Notes: generated from the sequence alone by a model not told the origin. Positions 8,803 through 17,782 are shown, counted from the first letter of the stretch. The stretch: DNA of 64,000 nt from Simplicispira sp. 125 (GCF_003096555.1 NZ_QEKM01000001.1:2852001-2916000), one strand, 5' to 3'. Numbers and translations are program-made.

Positions 8803-9030
8803 TCAGGTTTCGGGCCGGCAGCAAGTGGCTTGATCACCGGATTGGATCGGAGGGCACGGCACTGACCCGTACGAGCAGAACACACAACAATCGCCCGGTT
8901 TTGGACGAAGGACGGTGTGACACTCTTCGCACTCGTAGAACCATTGGCATGCGTCGGTTGGCATGGTTTCGTTCTTTGCATGTCCGCAGTCAGGACACGT
9001 CAGAACTGAGTTCAGGATCACATCTGTCAT
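8803..9030 (-). CDS. GDCCVxC-motif small protein of the mer cluster
   Basis: Small Cys-rich cytosolic protein of 75 residues with three Cys pairs: CPDCGH, CEECH, and GDCCVFCSYGSVPCPP. The last is the signature of the family named GDCCVxC domain-containing (seleno)proteins, frequent next to merT/merP; in some relatives a Cys is selenocysteine, but here all are ordinary Cys codons. Its ATG overlaps the merP stop (ATGA), so it is the last gene of merT-merP-this. It probably handles or binds Hg(II) or another soft metal in the cytosol, but the function is not established. Confidence 0.75.
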   Translation of the reverse strand: MTDVILNSVLTCPDCGHAKNETMPTDACQWFYECEECHTVLRPKPGDCCVFCSYGSVPCPPIQSGDQATCCRPET

Positions 9031-9311
9031 GGCTTATTTGGGGCAACAGTTGACGGGAATCCGGCTTCCGTAGTGGCCTTGGTCAGTGCGTCCACCTTGA
9101 TTCTGGTGTCGTCAAAGACCACCGTGGTTTCTCGCTTGGCCAAGTTGGATTTCACATCAATGACTCCTTCTACCCGGGTCAGCGCTTTCTTGACTGTGAT
9201 CGGGCAAGTAGCGCAATTCATGCCAGGTACCGAAAGGGTGACCATCTGTTGTGCAGCCCAGCCGGGTGACGCCAACACAAGCACAGCACTTGCCAGGATT
9301 GCTCGCTTCAT
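9027..9311 (-). CDS. merP: Periplasmic mercury-binding protein MerP
   Basis: Small periplasmic Hg(II) carrier that hands the ion to MerT. A signal peptide (MKRAILASAVLVLASPGWAA) is followed by a single heavy-metal-associated fold with the GMNCATC metal site. Two earlier in-frame ATGs exist (9329 overlaps the merT stop), but the ATG at 9311 has a strong AAAGGA site a few bases upstream and begins directly with the signal peptide. Mature size of about 72 residues is normal for MerP. It sits between merT and the GDCCVxC gene in one operon. Confidence 0.9.
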   Translation of the reverse strand: MKRAILASAVLVLASPGWAAQQMVTLSVPGMNCATCPITVKKALTRVEGVIDVKSNLAKRETTVVFDDTRIKVDALTKATTEAGFPSTVAPNKP

Positions 9312-9325
9312 TTCGTTTCCTTTCA

Positions 9326-9688
9326 TCAATAGAACCAGTGGGCGATCAGGGGGAACGTTATTGCGGTCACCAACAGCAGGACCACCAGTGCAAACAACGT
9401 CTTGTAGGAACGCTTAACCACAGGCCTTTGGCAAACCTGTCCAGGTTTACAGGCAGCGACTGGGCGCCAAATTCGGCGGGCCGCAAAGAACAGCGCGACG
9501 ATGGCCGAACCGATGAACAACGGCTGGTAAGGCTCCAGCAATGTCAATGTGCTGATCCAGGCGCCAGATACACCCAGCATAATCAGCACCAGGGGGCCAA
9601 GGCAGCAGGCAGACGCGAAGAGCGCAGACAGACCGCCAGCGATTAGTGCCTTGCCACCGCTAACTTGGTTGGGAGAATCAAGTGACAT
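9326..9688 (-). CDS. merT: Mercuric ion transport protein MerT
   Basis: Inner-membrane Hg(II) importer of 120 residues with three predicted helices. The first helix carries the essential paired cysteines ([12 protein letters not shown]), and a second Cys pair (CKPGQVC) lies on the loop between helices 2 and 3, matching the classical MerT layout. It is the first gene downstream of a MerR-type promoter (9695-9725), with merP and a GDCCVxC gene behind it. No mercuric reductase gene follows, so imported Hg(II) would have no MerA in this window. Confidence 0.92.
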   Translation of the reverse strand: MSLDSPNQVSGGKALIAGGLSALFASACCLGPLVLIMLGVSGAWISTLTLLEPYQPLFIGSAIVALFFAARRIWRPVAACKPGQVCQRPVVKRSYKTLFALVVLLLVTAITFPLIAHWFY

Positions 9689-9694
9689 CGCATA

Positions 9695-9725
9695 AGCTTA
9701 GAACCGTACCCCAGTACGGAGTCAA
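9695..9725 (-). promoter_or_regulatory. mer promoter/operator (MerR-type, 19-bp spacer)
   Basis: Reading toward merT: -35 TTGACT (9720-9725), a 19-bp spacer, -10 TAAGCT (9695-9700). The spacer holds the perfect dyad CCGTAC-N4-GTACGG. An over-long 19-bp spacer with a central dyad is the hallmark of promoters that MerR twists into an active shape when Hg(II) binds. merR is divergent and starts six bases beyond the -35. Confidence 0.9.
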
Positions 9726-9730
9726 GAACC

Positions 9731-10162
9731 ATGTACAACAACCCTCTGGACGCCGACCCAGGCATGACCATCGGAGATCTGGCCAAGGCGGCCAGTGTCA
9801 ACGTTGAAACCATTCGGTTCTACCAGCGCAAGGGGCTGATGCTAGAACCCGAACGGCCCTCGGGCAGCATTCGGCGCTACGGCAGGAACGATCAGTCTCG
9901 ATTGCACTTCATCAAAGCCGCGAAGCGGTTGGGGTTCAGCTTGGACGAGACCGCGCAGCTGCTTCAACTTGAAGATGGGGAGAGTTGTGCTCACGCTCGT
10001 GTGAAGGCTGAGACCAAGCTCGTTGAAGTTCGACTCAAGCTTGCGGACTTGCAACGGATGGAAGCAGCACTTTCATCGTTGGTTCGTCTCTGCGGTTCGG
10101 CAAGGGGCAAAGTACGTTGTCCGCTGATCGCAGCAATGGAGGCGCAGTCGAGTCCTATCTAA
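9731..10162 (+). CDS. merR: Mercury-responsive regulator MerR
   Basis: Dimeric Hg(II)-sensing activator/repressor of the divergent merTP operon. Residues 12-50 form the MerR DNA-binding domain ([20 protein letters not shown]). The three Hg-binding cysteines are present at 86, 121 and 130 (GESC, RLC, VRC), the same spacing as Tn501 MerR Cys82/117/126 with an offset of 4. Length of 143 residues is normal. It appears fully functional despite the absence of merA. Confidence 0.93.
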   Translation: MYNNPLDADPGMTIGDLAKAASVNVETIRFYQRKGLMLEPERPSGSIRRYGRNDQSRLHFIKAAKRLGFSLDETAQLLQLEDGESCAHARVKAETKLVEVRLKLADLQRMEAALSSLVRLCGSARGKVRCPLIAAMEAQSSPI

Positions 10163-10377
10163 ATGCTTGAAGCCTTGGTGGGCTCACAGCGGTGCGGCAG
10201 CAGTTTGCCGACCTGGCTGGCGCGCTGCATCGGCAGGCGTGCCATCACATCGCACAGGTAGGCGTAAGGGTCAGCCACTGACGCGCCGGAGACCTGGCAT
10301 TTGGCCACGATCTGAGCTTTGAGTACCGGGGAGTAATAGCGCCGCTTGGGGCGTTGGGCGATCGTGTCGTTCGCCAT
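10159..10377 (-). pseudogene. IS66-family remnant: OrfA start fused to TnpC end
   Basis: A 72-codon frame whose first part (RPKRRYYSPVLKAQIVAKCQ...GASVA) matches the N-terminus of IS66 OrfA (the HTH protein) and whose second part (DPYAYLCDVMARLPMQRAS...LLPHR) matches the C-terminus of the IS66 DDE transposase TnpC. Everything between (most of orfA, orfB and tnpC) is missing, so a single large deletion fused the two ends in frame. It overlaps the last bases of merR on the opposite strand. A functional product is not expected. Confidence 0.7.
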
Positions 10378-10458
10378 AGTGTGCATGATCTTCATCGTGC
10401 ACACGATGCCTCGGCGCTGGGTCTATCTCAAGACGGGATTGCCGGACGCATACATTGC

Positions 10459-10493
10459 CAGTGCAAAAATGACTGATCATCATTTTTGCACTG
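10459..10493. repeat. 14-bp inverted repeat
   Basis: CAGTGCAAAAATGA, 7-base loop, TCATTTTTGCACTG: a perfect 14-bp stem between the IS66 scrap and the cus operon terminator. It could be a terminator active on either strand (T5 tract in the stem) or an IS relic. The rest of 10378-10674 shows no gene. Confidence 0.5.
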
Positions 10494-10674
10494 TGTCGGC
10501 TACGGCGGAGGGCTGGTGGCATCAGGCAGTACATCCGCGAGCAGGAAAATGAAGATGAGAGGCTCGAACAGATGGGGCTTTGGAAGTGAGCCCGCCACCA
10601 ATAAGGTGGCTCCAAAACTGAGAGGTCGCGTCAGCGACCGTATGTAGCCGCTTCGAGCGGCTCACAACTTAAAG

Positions 10675-10693
10675 CCCCCGGTTTTGCCGGGGG
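10675..10693 (-). terminator. Terminator of the cus operon
   Basis: GC-rich hairpin CCCCCGG, 5-base loop, CCGGGGG located 53 bases after the cusA stop. In the minus-strand direction it is followed by CTTTAAG, a short T-run. The position fits rho-independent termination of DUF2789-cusCBA. Confidence 0.65.
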
Positions 10694-10745
10694 ATAGTTA
10701 CTTTCTTTCCATGTATCGAGGGCGCGCTCGGCCCATCAGGCAGCC

Positions 10746-13700
10746 TTATCTCGCCATTTTCGGCAGTCGCCACTGCTTGACTAGGCCGTAGATGGCCGGG
10801 ATCACCGCCAGCGTGAGCACGGTCGAGGAAATCATCCCTCCCACCATCGGTGCAGCGATACGGCTCATCACTTCCGAGCCTGTTCCGGTCCCCCACAGGA
10901 TGGGCAGCAGGCCCGCCATGATGGCGACCACCGTCATCATCTTGGGCCGCACCCGCTCGACCGCGCCTTCCATGATGGCTTCATAGAGGTCTGCCACGCC
11001 AGGCTGCTTGTTTTCAGCGCGGCGCTTGGCCTGGATTGCCTCCCAGGCATGGTCAAGATAGATCAACATGATCACCCCGGTCTCGGCGGCCACGCCCGCC
11101 AAGGCGATGAAGCCCACCGCGACGGCGACCGACATGTTGTAGCCCATCCACCACATGAGCCAGACCCCGCCGACCAGGGCAAACGGCACCGACAGCATGA
11201 CGATCAGGGTTTCGGTCAGGCGCTTGAAGTTCAGGTACAGCAGCAGAAAGATGATGAGCAGGGTGACGGGAATGACCACTTTCATTTTTTGCACCGCACG
11301 TTCCATCGACTCGAACTGGCCACTCCAGGTCGCGTAGTAACCCGGTGGAAACTTGACCTGTTCGTTCACGGCTTTGCGCGCGTCTGCCACGTAGCTGCCG
11401 ATGTCACGATCACGGATGTCCACGAAGATGTAGGCAGACAGAAGGGCATTTTCAGTGCGGATGCCCGGCGCGCCCTTTGCCACTTCGACCCGGGCCACCT
11501 GCCCCAGCGGCACCATCGCGCCGTCCATGGTGGGCACGAGCACTTCGCGGGCGATCTGCTGCGGGTCGGTGCGCAGTTCGCGCGGATAACGCACGGTGAC
11601 ACCAAAACGCTCACGGCCTTCAACGGTGGTGGTCACCATCTCGCCGCCCAGGGCCGTGCCGATGACGTCCTGCAGTTCCCCGACCCCCAGCCCGTAGCGC
11701 GCCAGCTGCGCCCGGTCGGGCTCGATGTTGAGGTAGAAGCCCCCGGTGATGCGCTCGGCGAACGCCGAAGTCGTTCCGGGCACCTGCTTGACCACAGTTT
11801 CAATCTCGCGCGCCAGGCGCTCCATCTCGCCCAGGTCCTTGCCGAAGACCTTGATGCCAATGGGCGTGCGGATACCCGTGGAGAGCATGTCGATGCGCGC
11901 CTTGATGGGCATGGTCCAGGCGTTGGACACGCCGGGGAATTGCAGCGCCTGGTCGAGCTCGGCGATCAGCTTGTCCATCGTCATGCCCGAGCGCCATTCT
12001 GATTCGGGCTTGAGATTGATGACGGTCTCGAACATCTCTGTCGGCGCCGGGTCCGTGGCAGTGTTGGCGCGGCCGGCCTTGCCGTACACAGAGGTCACTT
12101 CGGGAAAGCTCTTGATGATCTTGTTCTGCGTCTGCATCAGCTCGGCCGCCTTGGTGATGGACATGCCCGGCAGCGACGCGGGCATGTACAACAGCGTGCC
12201 TTCGTTGAGCGTAGGCATGAACTCGGATCCCAACTGGCTGGCGGGATAGAAAGAAACGCCGAGCACCACGAGTGAGGCAGCGATGGTCAACTTCTTCCAG
12301 CGCATTACAGCGGCAATGATGGGACGGTAGGTCCAGATCAGGAACCGGTTCACCGGATTACGGGACTCCGGCATGATCCGTCCCCGGATGAACAGCATCA
12401 TCAGGACCGGCACCAGCGTCACGGACAGCAGCGCGGCCCCGGCCATCGCGAAGGTCTTGGTGTAGGCCAGTGGCGAGAACAGGCGCCCTTCCTGAGACTC
12501 CAGAGTAAACACTGGCAGAAAGGACACCGTGATGATGAGCAGCGAGAAGAACAGCGCCGGTCCCACTTCCTTGCAGGCGGCGATCATGGCCTCCACGCGC
12601 TCGGCGTTGGTGTGCTCCTCGGGCAGGCGTTCCACGTGCTTGTGCGCGTTCTCGATCATGACGATGGCCGCGTCCACCATGGCCCCAATGGCGATGGCGA
12701 TGCCGCCCAGGCTCATCAGGTTGGAGTTCATGCCCAGCAATCGCATGGCGATGAAGGCGATCAGCACCCCCACGGGGAGCATCAGGATCGCCACCAGGGC
12801 CGAGCGCACGTGCATCAGGAAGACCACGCAGACCAGCGCGACGATGAGGCTTTCCTCCAGCAGCGTGCGCTTGAGCGTGTCGATGGCGCGGTGAATGAGG
12901 TCAGACCGGTCGTACACCGCCTCGATGGTGACGCCCTCTGGCAGTCCGCTCGACACCTCGGCGATCTTCTCCTTCAGGTTGTGGATCACCTCCAGCGCGT
13001 TCTGGCCGTAGCGCGCCATGGCAATGCCCGAGACCACTTCGCCCTCGCCGTTGAGCTCCGTCAGGCCCCGGCGCTCGTCCGGCGCCAGTTCCACCCGGGC
13101 AATGTCGCGGATCAGAACCGGCGTACCCTTTTCTGCCTTGACCACGAGGTTTTCGATGTCGGCCACGCCGCGCAGGTAGCCTTTGCCGCGCACCATGTAT
13201 TCGGTCTCGGCCATCTCCACGAGACGTCCACCGACATCGCGATTCGACTCGCGCACTACCTGCGACACCTTGGCCAGGGGAATGCCGTAGGCGCGCAACT
13301 TCACCGGATCGACGGTGATCTGGTAGGTCTGCACGAACCCGCCGATCGACGCCACCTCGGCTACGCCATGGGCCTTGGTGAGCTGGTAGCGCAGGTACCA
13401 GTCCTGCAGCGTGCGCAGCTCGGCCAGCGTCTTGTCCTTGGCCAGCAGCGCGTACTGGTAGACCCAGCCCACGCCGGTCGCGTCCGGGCCGATTTGTGGC
13501 GTCACGCCCTTGGGCATGCGACCTGCCGCGAAGTTGAGGTATTCGAGCACGCGCGAGCGGGCCCAGTAGATGTCGGTGCCGTCCTCGAAGATGATGTAGA
13601 CGAACGAGGCGCCGAAGAAGGAGAAGCCGCGCACCACCTTCGACTTGGGAACCGACAGCATGGAAGTGGTCAGCGGATAGGTGACCTGGTCCTCGACCAC

Positions 13701-13877
13701 CTGAGGCGCCTGGCCCGGATACTCGGTATAGACGATGACCTGCACGTCCGACAGGTCGGGCAGCGCGTCGAGCGGTGTCTTGAGCACGGCATAGACGCCG
13801 CCGACAATGACGAACAGGGTCGCCAGCAGCACGAGGAAACGGTTTCTTCCCGACCAGTCGATGATCTTCGCAAGCAT
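10746..13877 (-). CDS. cusA: Cu(I)/Ag(I) RND efflux pump CusA
   Basis: Inner-membrane proton-driven RND pump of 1043 residues that moves Cu(I)/Ag(I) outward through CusB and CusC. The N-terminal helix and first periplasmic segment (LDALPDLSDVQVIVYTEYPG), the transmembrane acidic motif region (NLMSLGGIAIAIGAMVDAAI) and the pump length are typical of the HME-RND subclass. The region around residues 565-690 (MSITKAAELMQ, FGKDLGEMERLA) is rich in methionine as in CusA rather than CzcA. It starts 15 bases after cusB with GGGAGAC upstream, and is the last gene before the terminator at 10675. Confidence 0.9.
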   Translation of the reverse strand: MLAKIIDWSGRNRFLVLLATLFVIVGGVYAVLKTPLDALPDLSDVQVIVYTEYPGQAPQVVEDQVTYPLTTSMLSVPKSKVVRGFSFFGASFVYIIFEDGTDIYWARSRVLEYLNFAAGRMPKGVTPQIGPDATGVGWVYQYALLAKDKTLAELRTLQDWYLRYQLTKAHGVAEVASIGGFVQTYQITVDPVKLRAYGIPLAKVSQVVRESNRDVGGRLVEMAETEYMVRGKGYLRGVADIENLVVKAEKGTPVLIRDIARVELAPDERRGLTELNGEGEVVSGIAMARYGQNALEVIHNLKEKIAEVSSGLPEGVTIEAVYDRSDLIHRAIDTLKRTLLEESLIVALVCVVFLMHVRSALVAILMLPVGVLIAFIAMRLLGMNSNLMSLGGIAIAIGAMVDAAIVMIENAHKHVERLPEEHTNAERVEAMIAACKEVGPALFFSLLIITVSFLPVFTLESQEGRLFSPLAYTKTFAMAGAALLSVTLVPVLMMLFIRGRIMPESRNPVNRFLIWTYRPIIAAVMRWKKLTIAASLVVLGVSFYPASQLGSEFMPTLNEGTLLYMPASLPGMSITKAAELMQTQNKIIKSFPEVTSVYGKAGRANTATDPAPTEMFETVINLKPESEWRSGMTMDKLIAELDQALQFPGVSNAWTMPIKARIDMLSTGIRTPIGIKVFGKDLGEMERLAREIETVVKQVPGTTSAFAERITGGFYLNIEPDRAQLARYGLGVGELQDVIGTALGGEMVTTTVEGRERFGVTVRYPRELRTDPQQIAREVLVPTMDGAMVPLGQVARVEVAKGAPGIRTENALLSAYIFVDIRDRDIGSYVADARKAVNEQVKFPPGYYATWSGQFESMERAVQKMKVVIPVTLLIIFLLLYLNFKRLTETLIVMLSVPFALVGGVWLMWWMGYNMSVAVAVGFIALAGVAAETGVIMLIYLDHAWEAIQAKRRAENKQPGVADLYEAIMEGAVERVRPKMMTVVAIMAGLLPILWGTGTGSEVMSRIAAPMVGGMISSTVLTLAVIPAIYGLVKQWRLPKMAR

Positions 13878-13892
13878 GGAGTCTCCCGAAAA

Positions 13893-15497
13893 TCAGTTGT
13901 GTCCGGCGTGAGGGCTGGCCGCGGCCTTGCCCAGAGGCCGGGCCGCGGTGATCACCCATTCGCCCTGGCCGCGCTCGACGAACTCGAACGCCACCGCCGT
14001 GCCGGGCTTGAGCGCCTTCAGCAAGCCACTGTTCGCAACCTTGAACTCCATGGACATGGCTGGCCATTTGAGGCTGGGCACCGGTCCGTGCGCCAGGGTT
14101 GCCGTGGCGGATTTCGTATCGATATCTTCTACTGTGCCTTCGGCTTGGTGGCCCACGCCGGTGACGGCCTTGGTGCTTGCTGATCCTTCAGGGGCGGCTT
14201 GAGTACCGTGTCCTGTATGCCCCAGCCCGCCGATGGCGGCTTTGAGGTTGCTTTCCGCGTCGATGAGGAAATTGGCCGCTGTCACCACCAGCTCACCATC
14301 TCGCACCCCTTCAATGATCTCGATGCGGTCTTCGCTGCGAGCGCCGACCTTGACCTCGCGGGGCTCGAAACGCCCCTCCTTGAGTTGCACCAGAACGATC
14401 TGCCGTGTTCCGCTGTCGATCACCGCCGACGTCGGTACCGTCAGCACGGCCCCCTTGGAGGCGGCGGGAAGCTCCACCTGGGCGAACATCCCCGGCTTGA
14501 GCAACCCACCTGCATTGGTCAATTCAACCCGCACGGGCACGGTGCGAGTTTCAGCCGTGAGCGTTGGATAGACGTAGGTGATGGAACCGGTGAACACCTT
14601 GTCCGGGTAGGCGTTGATGCGAACCGTGGCTTTTGTCCCTGTTTTGACCAAGCCGATGTCCTGCTCGAACACATCAGCTATCACCCACACTGAAGACAGG
14701 TTGGTGACCTGGTAGAGCGCATCGCCTGGCATGAAACGCATGCCTTGTACCGCCTTTTTCTCGGTCACGATGCCTGCCACCGGCGATCGAAACGTGAGGG
14801 TGCGGCGCGCCGTGTCCGACTGAGTCAGCGCCTTCACTTGCTCGTCCGAAATGTCCCAGTTGCGCAGGCGCGTCAGGCCCGATTCGGCGAGTTCTCGCAT
14901 TCCTTTCTGTGTTTCCTCGCTGGCGCCCTTCAAGGCGTCGAGCCCTTGGGCGGCAATCGCATATTCGCGTTGCGCCGACACCAGTTCCGGGCTGTAGACC
15001 TCGAACAAGGGCTGACCTTTGCCAACGACCTGGCCGGTGGCGTTGACATGCAGGCGTTCGACGTAGCCCTCGAACTTAGGGGTGATGGCGTAGGTCAGGC
15101 GCTCGTCGGGTTCGATACGGCCTGCAGCGCGCACCATCTTGTCCAGGCTGCGCAAGCTGACCGCCTCAACGCGCACCCCGAGTTTCTGAACCTTGTCGGT
15201 GCTGATCTTGATCTGGTTGGCGCTTGCGGCGTCCGGCTCCTGCTCGCCTTCGTAGACAGGGATGTAGTCCATTCCCATCGGGTCCTTCTTGGGCGTGGGG
15301 GACGTATCGGGCAAACCCATCGGATTGCGGTAATAAAGGACCTTGCGCTCCTTTTTTTCGCTTGCCGAAGCAACAGTTGATGCCGCCTGCACGGATCCAT
15401 GTGCAGCAGACTGGCGTTGTCCGTACCAATAGCCGCCCCCCGCAGCCAGTGCCGTGGCTGCCAGCACGAGCGCGCTCATCCCGATTTTTGTTGTCAT
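13893..15497 (-). CDS. cusB: CusB periplasmic adaptor with N-terminal HMBD and C-terminal CusF-like domain
   Basis: Membrane-fusion protein of 534 residues linking CusA to the outer-membrane channel. Domains in order: signal anchor; a heavy-metal-binding segment (YYRNPMGLPDTSP...DPMGMDYIPVY, residues about 55-85) whose methionines can take up Cu(I); the barrel-sandwich/lipoyl and beta-barrel adaptor core (about 120-410); then, after a linker, a CusF-type domain (VEDIDTKSATATLAHGPVPS...WPAMSMEF) keeping the Trp and Met residues that bind Cu(I)/Ag(I). The fused CusF makes the adaptor carry its own metallochaperone. Its ATG overlaps the cusC stop by 4 bases (ATGA). Confidence 0.9.
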   Translation of the reverse strand: MTTKIGMSALVLAATALAAGGGYWYGQRQSAAHGSVQAASTVASASEKKERKVLYYRNPMGLPDTSPTPKKDPMGMDYIPVYEGEQEPDAASANQIKISTDKVQKLGVRVEAVSLRSLDKMVRAAGRIEPDERLTYAITPKFEGYVERLHVNATGQVVGKGQPLFEVYSPELVSAQREYAIAAQGLDALKGASEETQKGMRELAESGLTRLRNWDISDEQVKALTQSDTARRTLTFRSPVAGIVTEKKAVQGMRFMPGDALYQVTNLSSVWVIADVFEQDIGLVKTGTKATVRINAYPDKVFTGSITYVYPTLTAETRTVPVRVELTNAGGLLKPGMFAQVELPAASKGAVLTVPTSAVIDSGTRQIVLVQLKEGRFEPREVKVGARSEDRIEIIEGVRDGELVVTAANFLIDAESNLKAAIGGLGHTGHGTQAAPEGSASTKAVTGVGHQAEGTVEDIDTKSATATLAHGPVPSLKWPAMSMEFKVANSGLLKALKPGTAVAFEFVERGQGEWVITAARPLGKAAASPHAGHN

Positions 15498-16771
15498 AGT
15501 TCTTCTCCCACGATGCGCTCGATGTCTGCCAGGCGCATCTGGGCCGCCACTCCTGCTTTGACTTGATTAAGTTTTGCTTGCCGTATCTGCCTTTGCGCAT
15601 CCAGCAAAGTGGCGAAATCCACCTTGCCCGATTCGTAGCCTGCCAATGCCGACCGGAACGTCAGCTCCGACTGGGGCAGCAGGCTGTCCGTCGTCAACGC
15701 CAGCGTACGGCGAGCCGCCTCCAGGCCTGCGGTGTTTTCGTACAGATCGGCGAGCACCTGGTTCGTGGCGACTTCGCGGCGGGAGCGCGCTGCTTCCAGC
15801 ATGGCGTGTGCCTCACGCTCCTGTGCACGGCGGGTGTCCTGCTGCAAGGGGATGGTGACCTCGATCATCAGCTCCCATTCCCGTATCGACTTGCCGTACT
15901 GGATGGGTGACACCCCCACCGCAAAGTCCGGATAGCGGTTCTTGTAGGTGAGTTCACGATTCTTTTCTGCAGCCTGGATTTGTGACTCCTCGGTTCTCAG
16001 CAGCGGATTGCTGGACCGTGCACGCTGCTCCAGGACATCAAATCGCATGGTCTCAGGCGCCGGAAGTGTGCGAATGCTCTCTGGCGTAGCCAGCATCTCG
16101 CTGGCAGGGCGCCCCACGAGCGCTTTCAGCTTGGCCTGCAACTGACTTCGCTCTGCTTCGAGTGCAATCAATTCGTTGCGCATGGTGGTTTGCTCCAGCT
16201 GCGCACGAATCACGTCCTGCTGCGCGGCCAGGCCACTGGCGTAGCGCACCTGGGCGACTTTCTCAAGCCGGGCCATCAGGTCCAGGATTTCGCGGGTCAG
16301 CCGCTCGCTCTGATCCAGGTAGTAGAGCTGGGCGTAGGCTGCCTTGATCTTGCTGGCCAGCTCGTTCCAGCTGCCCGCCACGCGCCCCTGGGCAGCCTCG
16401 GCCTGCAAGGCGGCGGCCGCGCGCTTGAGGTCCCGCTTGCCAAACCACGGCAGCTCCTGCGTGAAGATGTAGCGCGTGCTGCCCACACGCCCGGGCAGCA
16501 GCGAGGCATTGCGCTCGCCCATGCGGGTGAGGTCGCGCAACTCCATGCTGAACCGCGGGTCGGGCAGGGCGCCGGCGGGCAGTATGCGCTCGGCAGCGGC
16601 ATCGGCCTCGTACTGCATGCTGGCAAATTCTGGATTACCCTCCCGCGCCGCATTCAAAAGCCCCTCCAGATGGGCGCCAAGGCGCCCCTCTTGACTGAAA
16701 CTTGCCTGGGTAAATACGAGTGCCAACAATGCTGCGCCGACGGACCGCCTCAACCTTATATTGGACATCAC
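15494..16771 (-). CDS. cusC: TolC-family outer-membrane channel CusC
   Basis: Outer-membrane efflux protein of 425 residues with a signal peptide (RRSVGAALLALVFTQASFSQ) and two long helical repeats of the OEP fold; the conserved FTQELPWFGKRDLKRAAA and YESGKVDFATLLDAQRQ segments mark helices H3 and H7. It forms the exit duct of the CusCBA system. The start overlaps the stop of the DUF2789 gene by 4 bases and the end overlaps cusB, so the four genes are translationally coupled. Confidence 0.88.
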   Translation of the reverse strand: MMSNIRLRRSVGAALLALVFTQASFSQEGRLGAHLEGLLNAAREGNPEFASMQYEADAAAERILPAGALPDPRFSMELRDLTRMGERNASLLPGRVGSTRYIFTQELPWFGKRDLKRAAAALQAEAAQGRVAGSWNELASKIKAAYAQLYYLDQSERLTREILDLMARLEKVAQVRYASGLAAQQDVIRAQLEQTTMRNELIALEAERSQLQAKLKALVGRPASEMLATPESIRTLPAPETMRFDVLEQRARSSNPLLRTEESQIQAAEKNRELTYKNRYPDFAVGVSPIQYGKSIREWELMIEVTIPLQQDTRRAQEREAHAMLEAARSRREVATNQVLADLYENTAGLEAARRTLALTTDSLLPQSELTFRSALAGYESGKVDFATLLDAQRQIRQAKLNQVKAGVAAQMRLADIERIVGEEL

Positions 16772-17013
16772 TTACCTTTCGATCCACGCAAGGCTGTATT
16801 CAACTGGTCAACGACCTCTGCCCAATCCGCATCCAGCAATATTTCATCCCGTAACAGGGCCGATTGGGCCTGACTCCAGAATGGTGCACTTTCTAGCCGG
16901 ATGGATGGATGAAGCGGGCTGTGGCGCAGCAGGAAGTCCTGAATGCTCCGAGCGTCAGCGGCCAGCCCCAGTTGTTGAAATAATTCGGTGAACCGGTGGT
17001 AGGTTGAATCCAT
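16768..17013 (-). CDS. DUF2789-domain protein, first gene of the cus operon
   Basis: Soluble protein of 81 residues matching the DUF2789 family (MDSTYHRFTELFQQLGLAAD... then FWSQAQSALLRDEILLDADW). Function unknown; the family is small and all-helical, and is usually linked to other genes rather than to efflux pumps. The ATG at 17013 has an AGGGG site about 8 bases upstream. Its stop overlaps cusC, so it is part of the cus operon here. Confidence 0.75.
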   Translation of the reverse strand: MDSTYHRFTELFQQLGLAADARSIQDFLLRHSPLHPSIRLESAPFWSQAQSALLRDEILLDADWAEVVDQLNTALRGSKGK

Positions 17014-17133
17014 CGCGTTGATCCCCTCAGTGTTTTTCACGGTGTCAGCCGTGTTCTGCCGGCGCGCTTGATCCGCAGCGCCATCCCATACAGCCATTCT
17101 CGACAGGCCGGCCTGATAGAAGGATGAGCCTCA

Positions 17134-17151
17134 GATTACATTTGCGTAATC
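17134..17151 (-). promoter_or_regulatory. Probable CopR/CusR-type box before the cus operon
   Basis: Perfect dyad GATTAC-N6-GTAATC lying 121 bases upstream of the first cus gene. It follows the ATTAC-N6-GTnAT pattern of boxes bound by CopR/CusR response regulators and resembles the boxes at 24999 and 56243. Control by the CopRS pair at 25-27 kb is inferred. Confidence 0.65.
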
Positions 17152-17277
17152 AAATCATTTTCTTGAGGCCGTCCATGGCACGCACAGAAGCACTGCTCGG
17201 AACGCGGTGATCTGCGCTTATCGAGATGACATGGCACCGCATCCACCCACATTGATTGAAGCCCTCGGTGTTGCAAT

Positions 17278-17781
17278 TCACTTTTGAATCCGTCGTTTCA
17301 ATGTGCGCTCGGCTTCTCGCACCATTTGCCGAACACACCAGTTGGCATAGAAACTGCCAAGAATCCGTCCAAGACCATGCTGCAGCCCGCGTGCGGGCAG
17401 GTCGAAGTCAATCCATACTCGCAGTTGCGTCCCCCTATCGGTCGGTTGCACCTCAAAACCCATGCGATAACGCCCGATCACCAACAAGCGTGGATCACCG
17501 AGGGTTTCCCAGACTTTTCGCTGCCCCTTGCGACGTTCAACAACGGCCTCTTCCAACGAGAACTCTAGGCCCCACATTCGGCCTGACATGCGGATCACGG
17601 ACCCCACAGCCCGGCCTCCCCGAGCATCGGTTTGCGTGCGCATGGAGATGCCGCCCATGACGAAAGAGTGCCGCCCCATGTGTGCACCGAGATGGGTAGG
17701 ATCATCCATGAACGCGAACACAGTCTCGGCTGGGGCGGCGATGATTGCCGTTGCTTCACTGTGCTTGCAGTAGGTGGACAT
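17278..17781 (-). CDS. SRPBCC (START-like) family protein
   Basis: Soluble protein of 167 residues with the SRPBCC/polyketide-cyclase-like fold: an N-terminal strand plus IIAAPAETVFAFMDDPTHLG and a C-terminal long helix (SFYANWCVRQMVREAERTLKRR). The family binds hydrophobic ligands, but here no ligand or partner is known. The ATG at 17781 comes one base after the stop of the copper ATPase gene, so it is the last gene of that transcript; a longer frame to 17811 runs into the ATPase gene and is less likely. Confidence 0.75.
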   Translation of the reverse strand: MSTYCKHSEATAIIAAPAETVFAFMDDPTHLGAHMGRHSFVMGGISMRTQTDARGGRAVGSVIRMSGRMWGLEFSLEEAVVERRKGQRKVWETLGDPRLLVIGRYRMGFEVQPTDRGTQLRVWIDFDLPARGLQHGLGRILGSFYANWCVRQMVREAERTLKRRIQK

Positions 17782-17782
17782 C

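Noticed and set aside
12612..14183. 523-residue open frame on the plus strand opposite cusA/cusB
   Set aside because: It is an antisense shadow of the strongly conserved cusA and cusB genes, with His/Arg-rich composition and no family features; long shadows are expected in GC-rich DNA.
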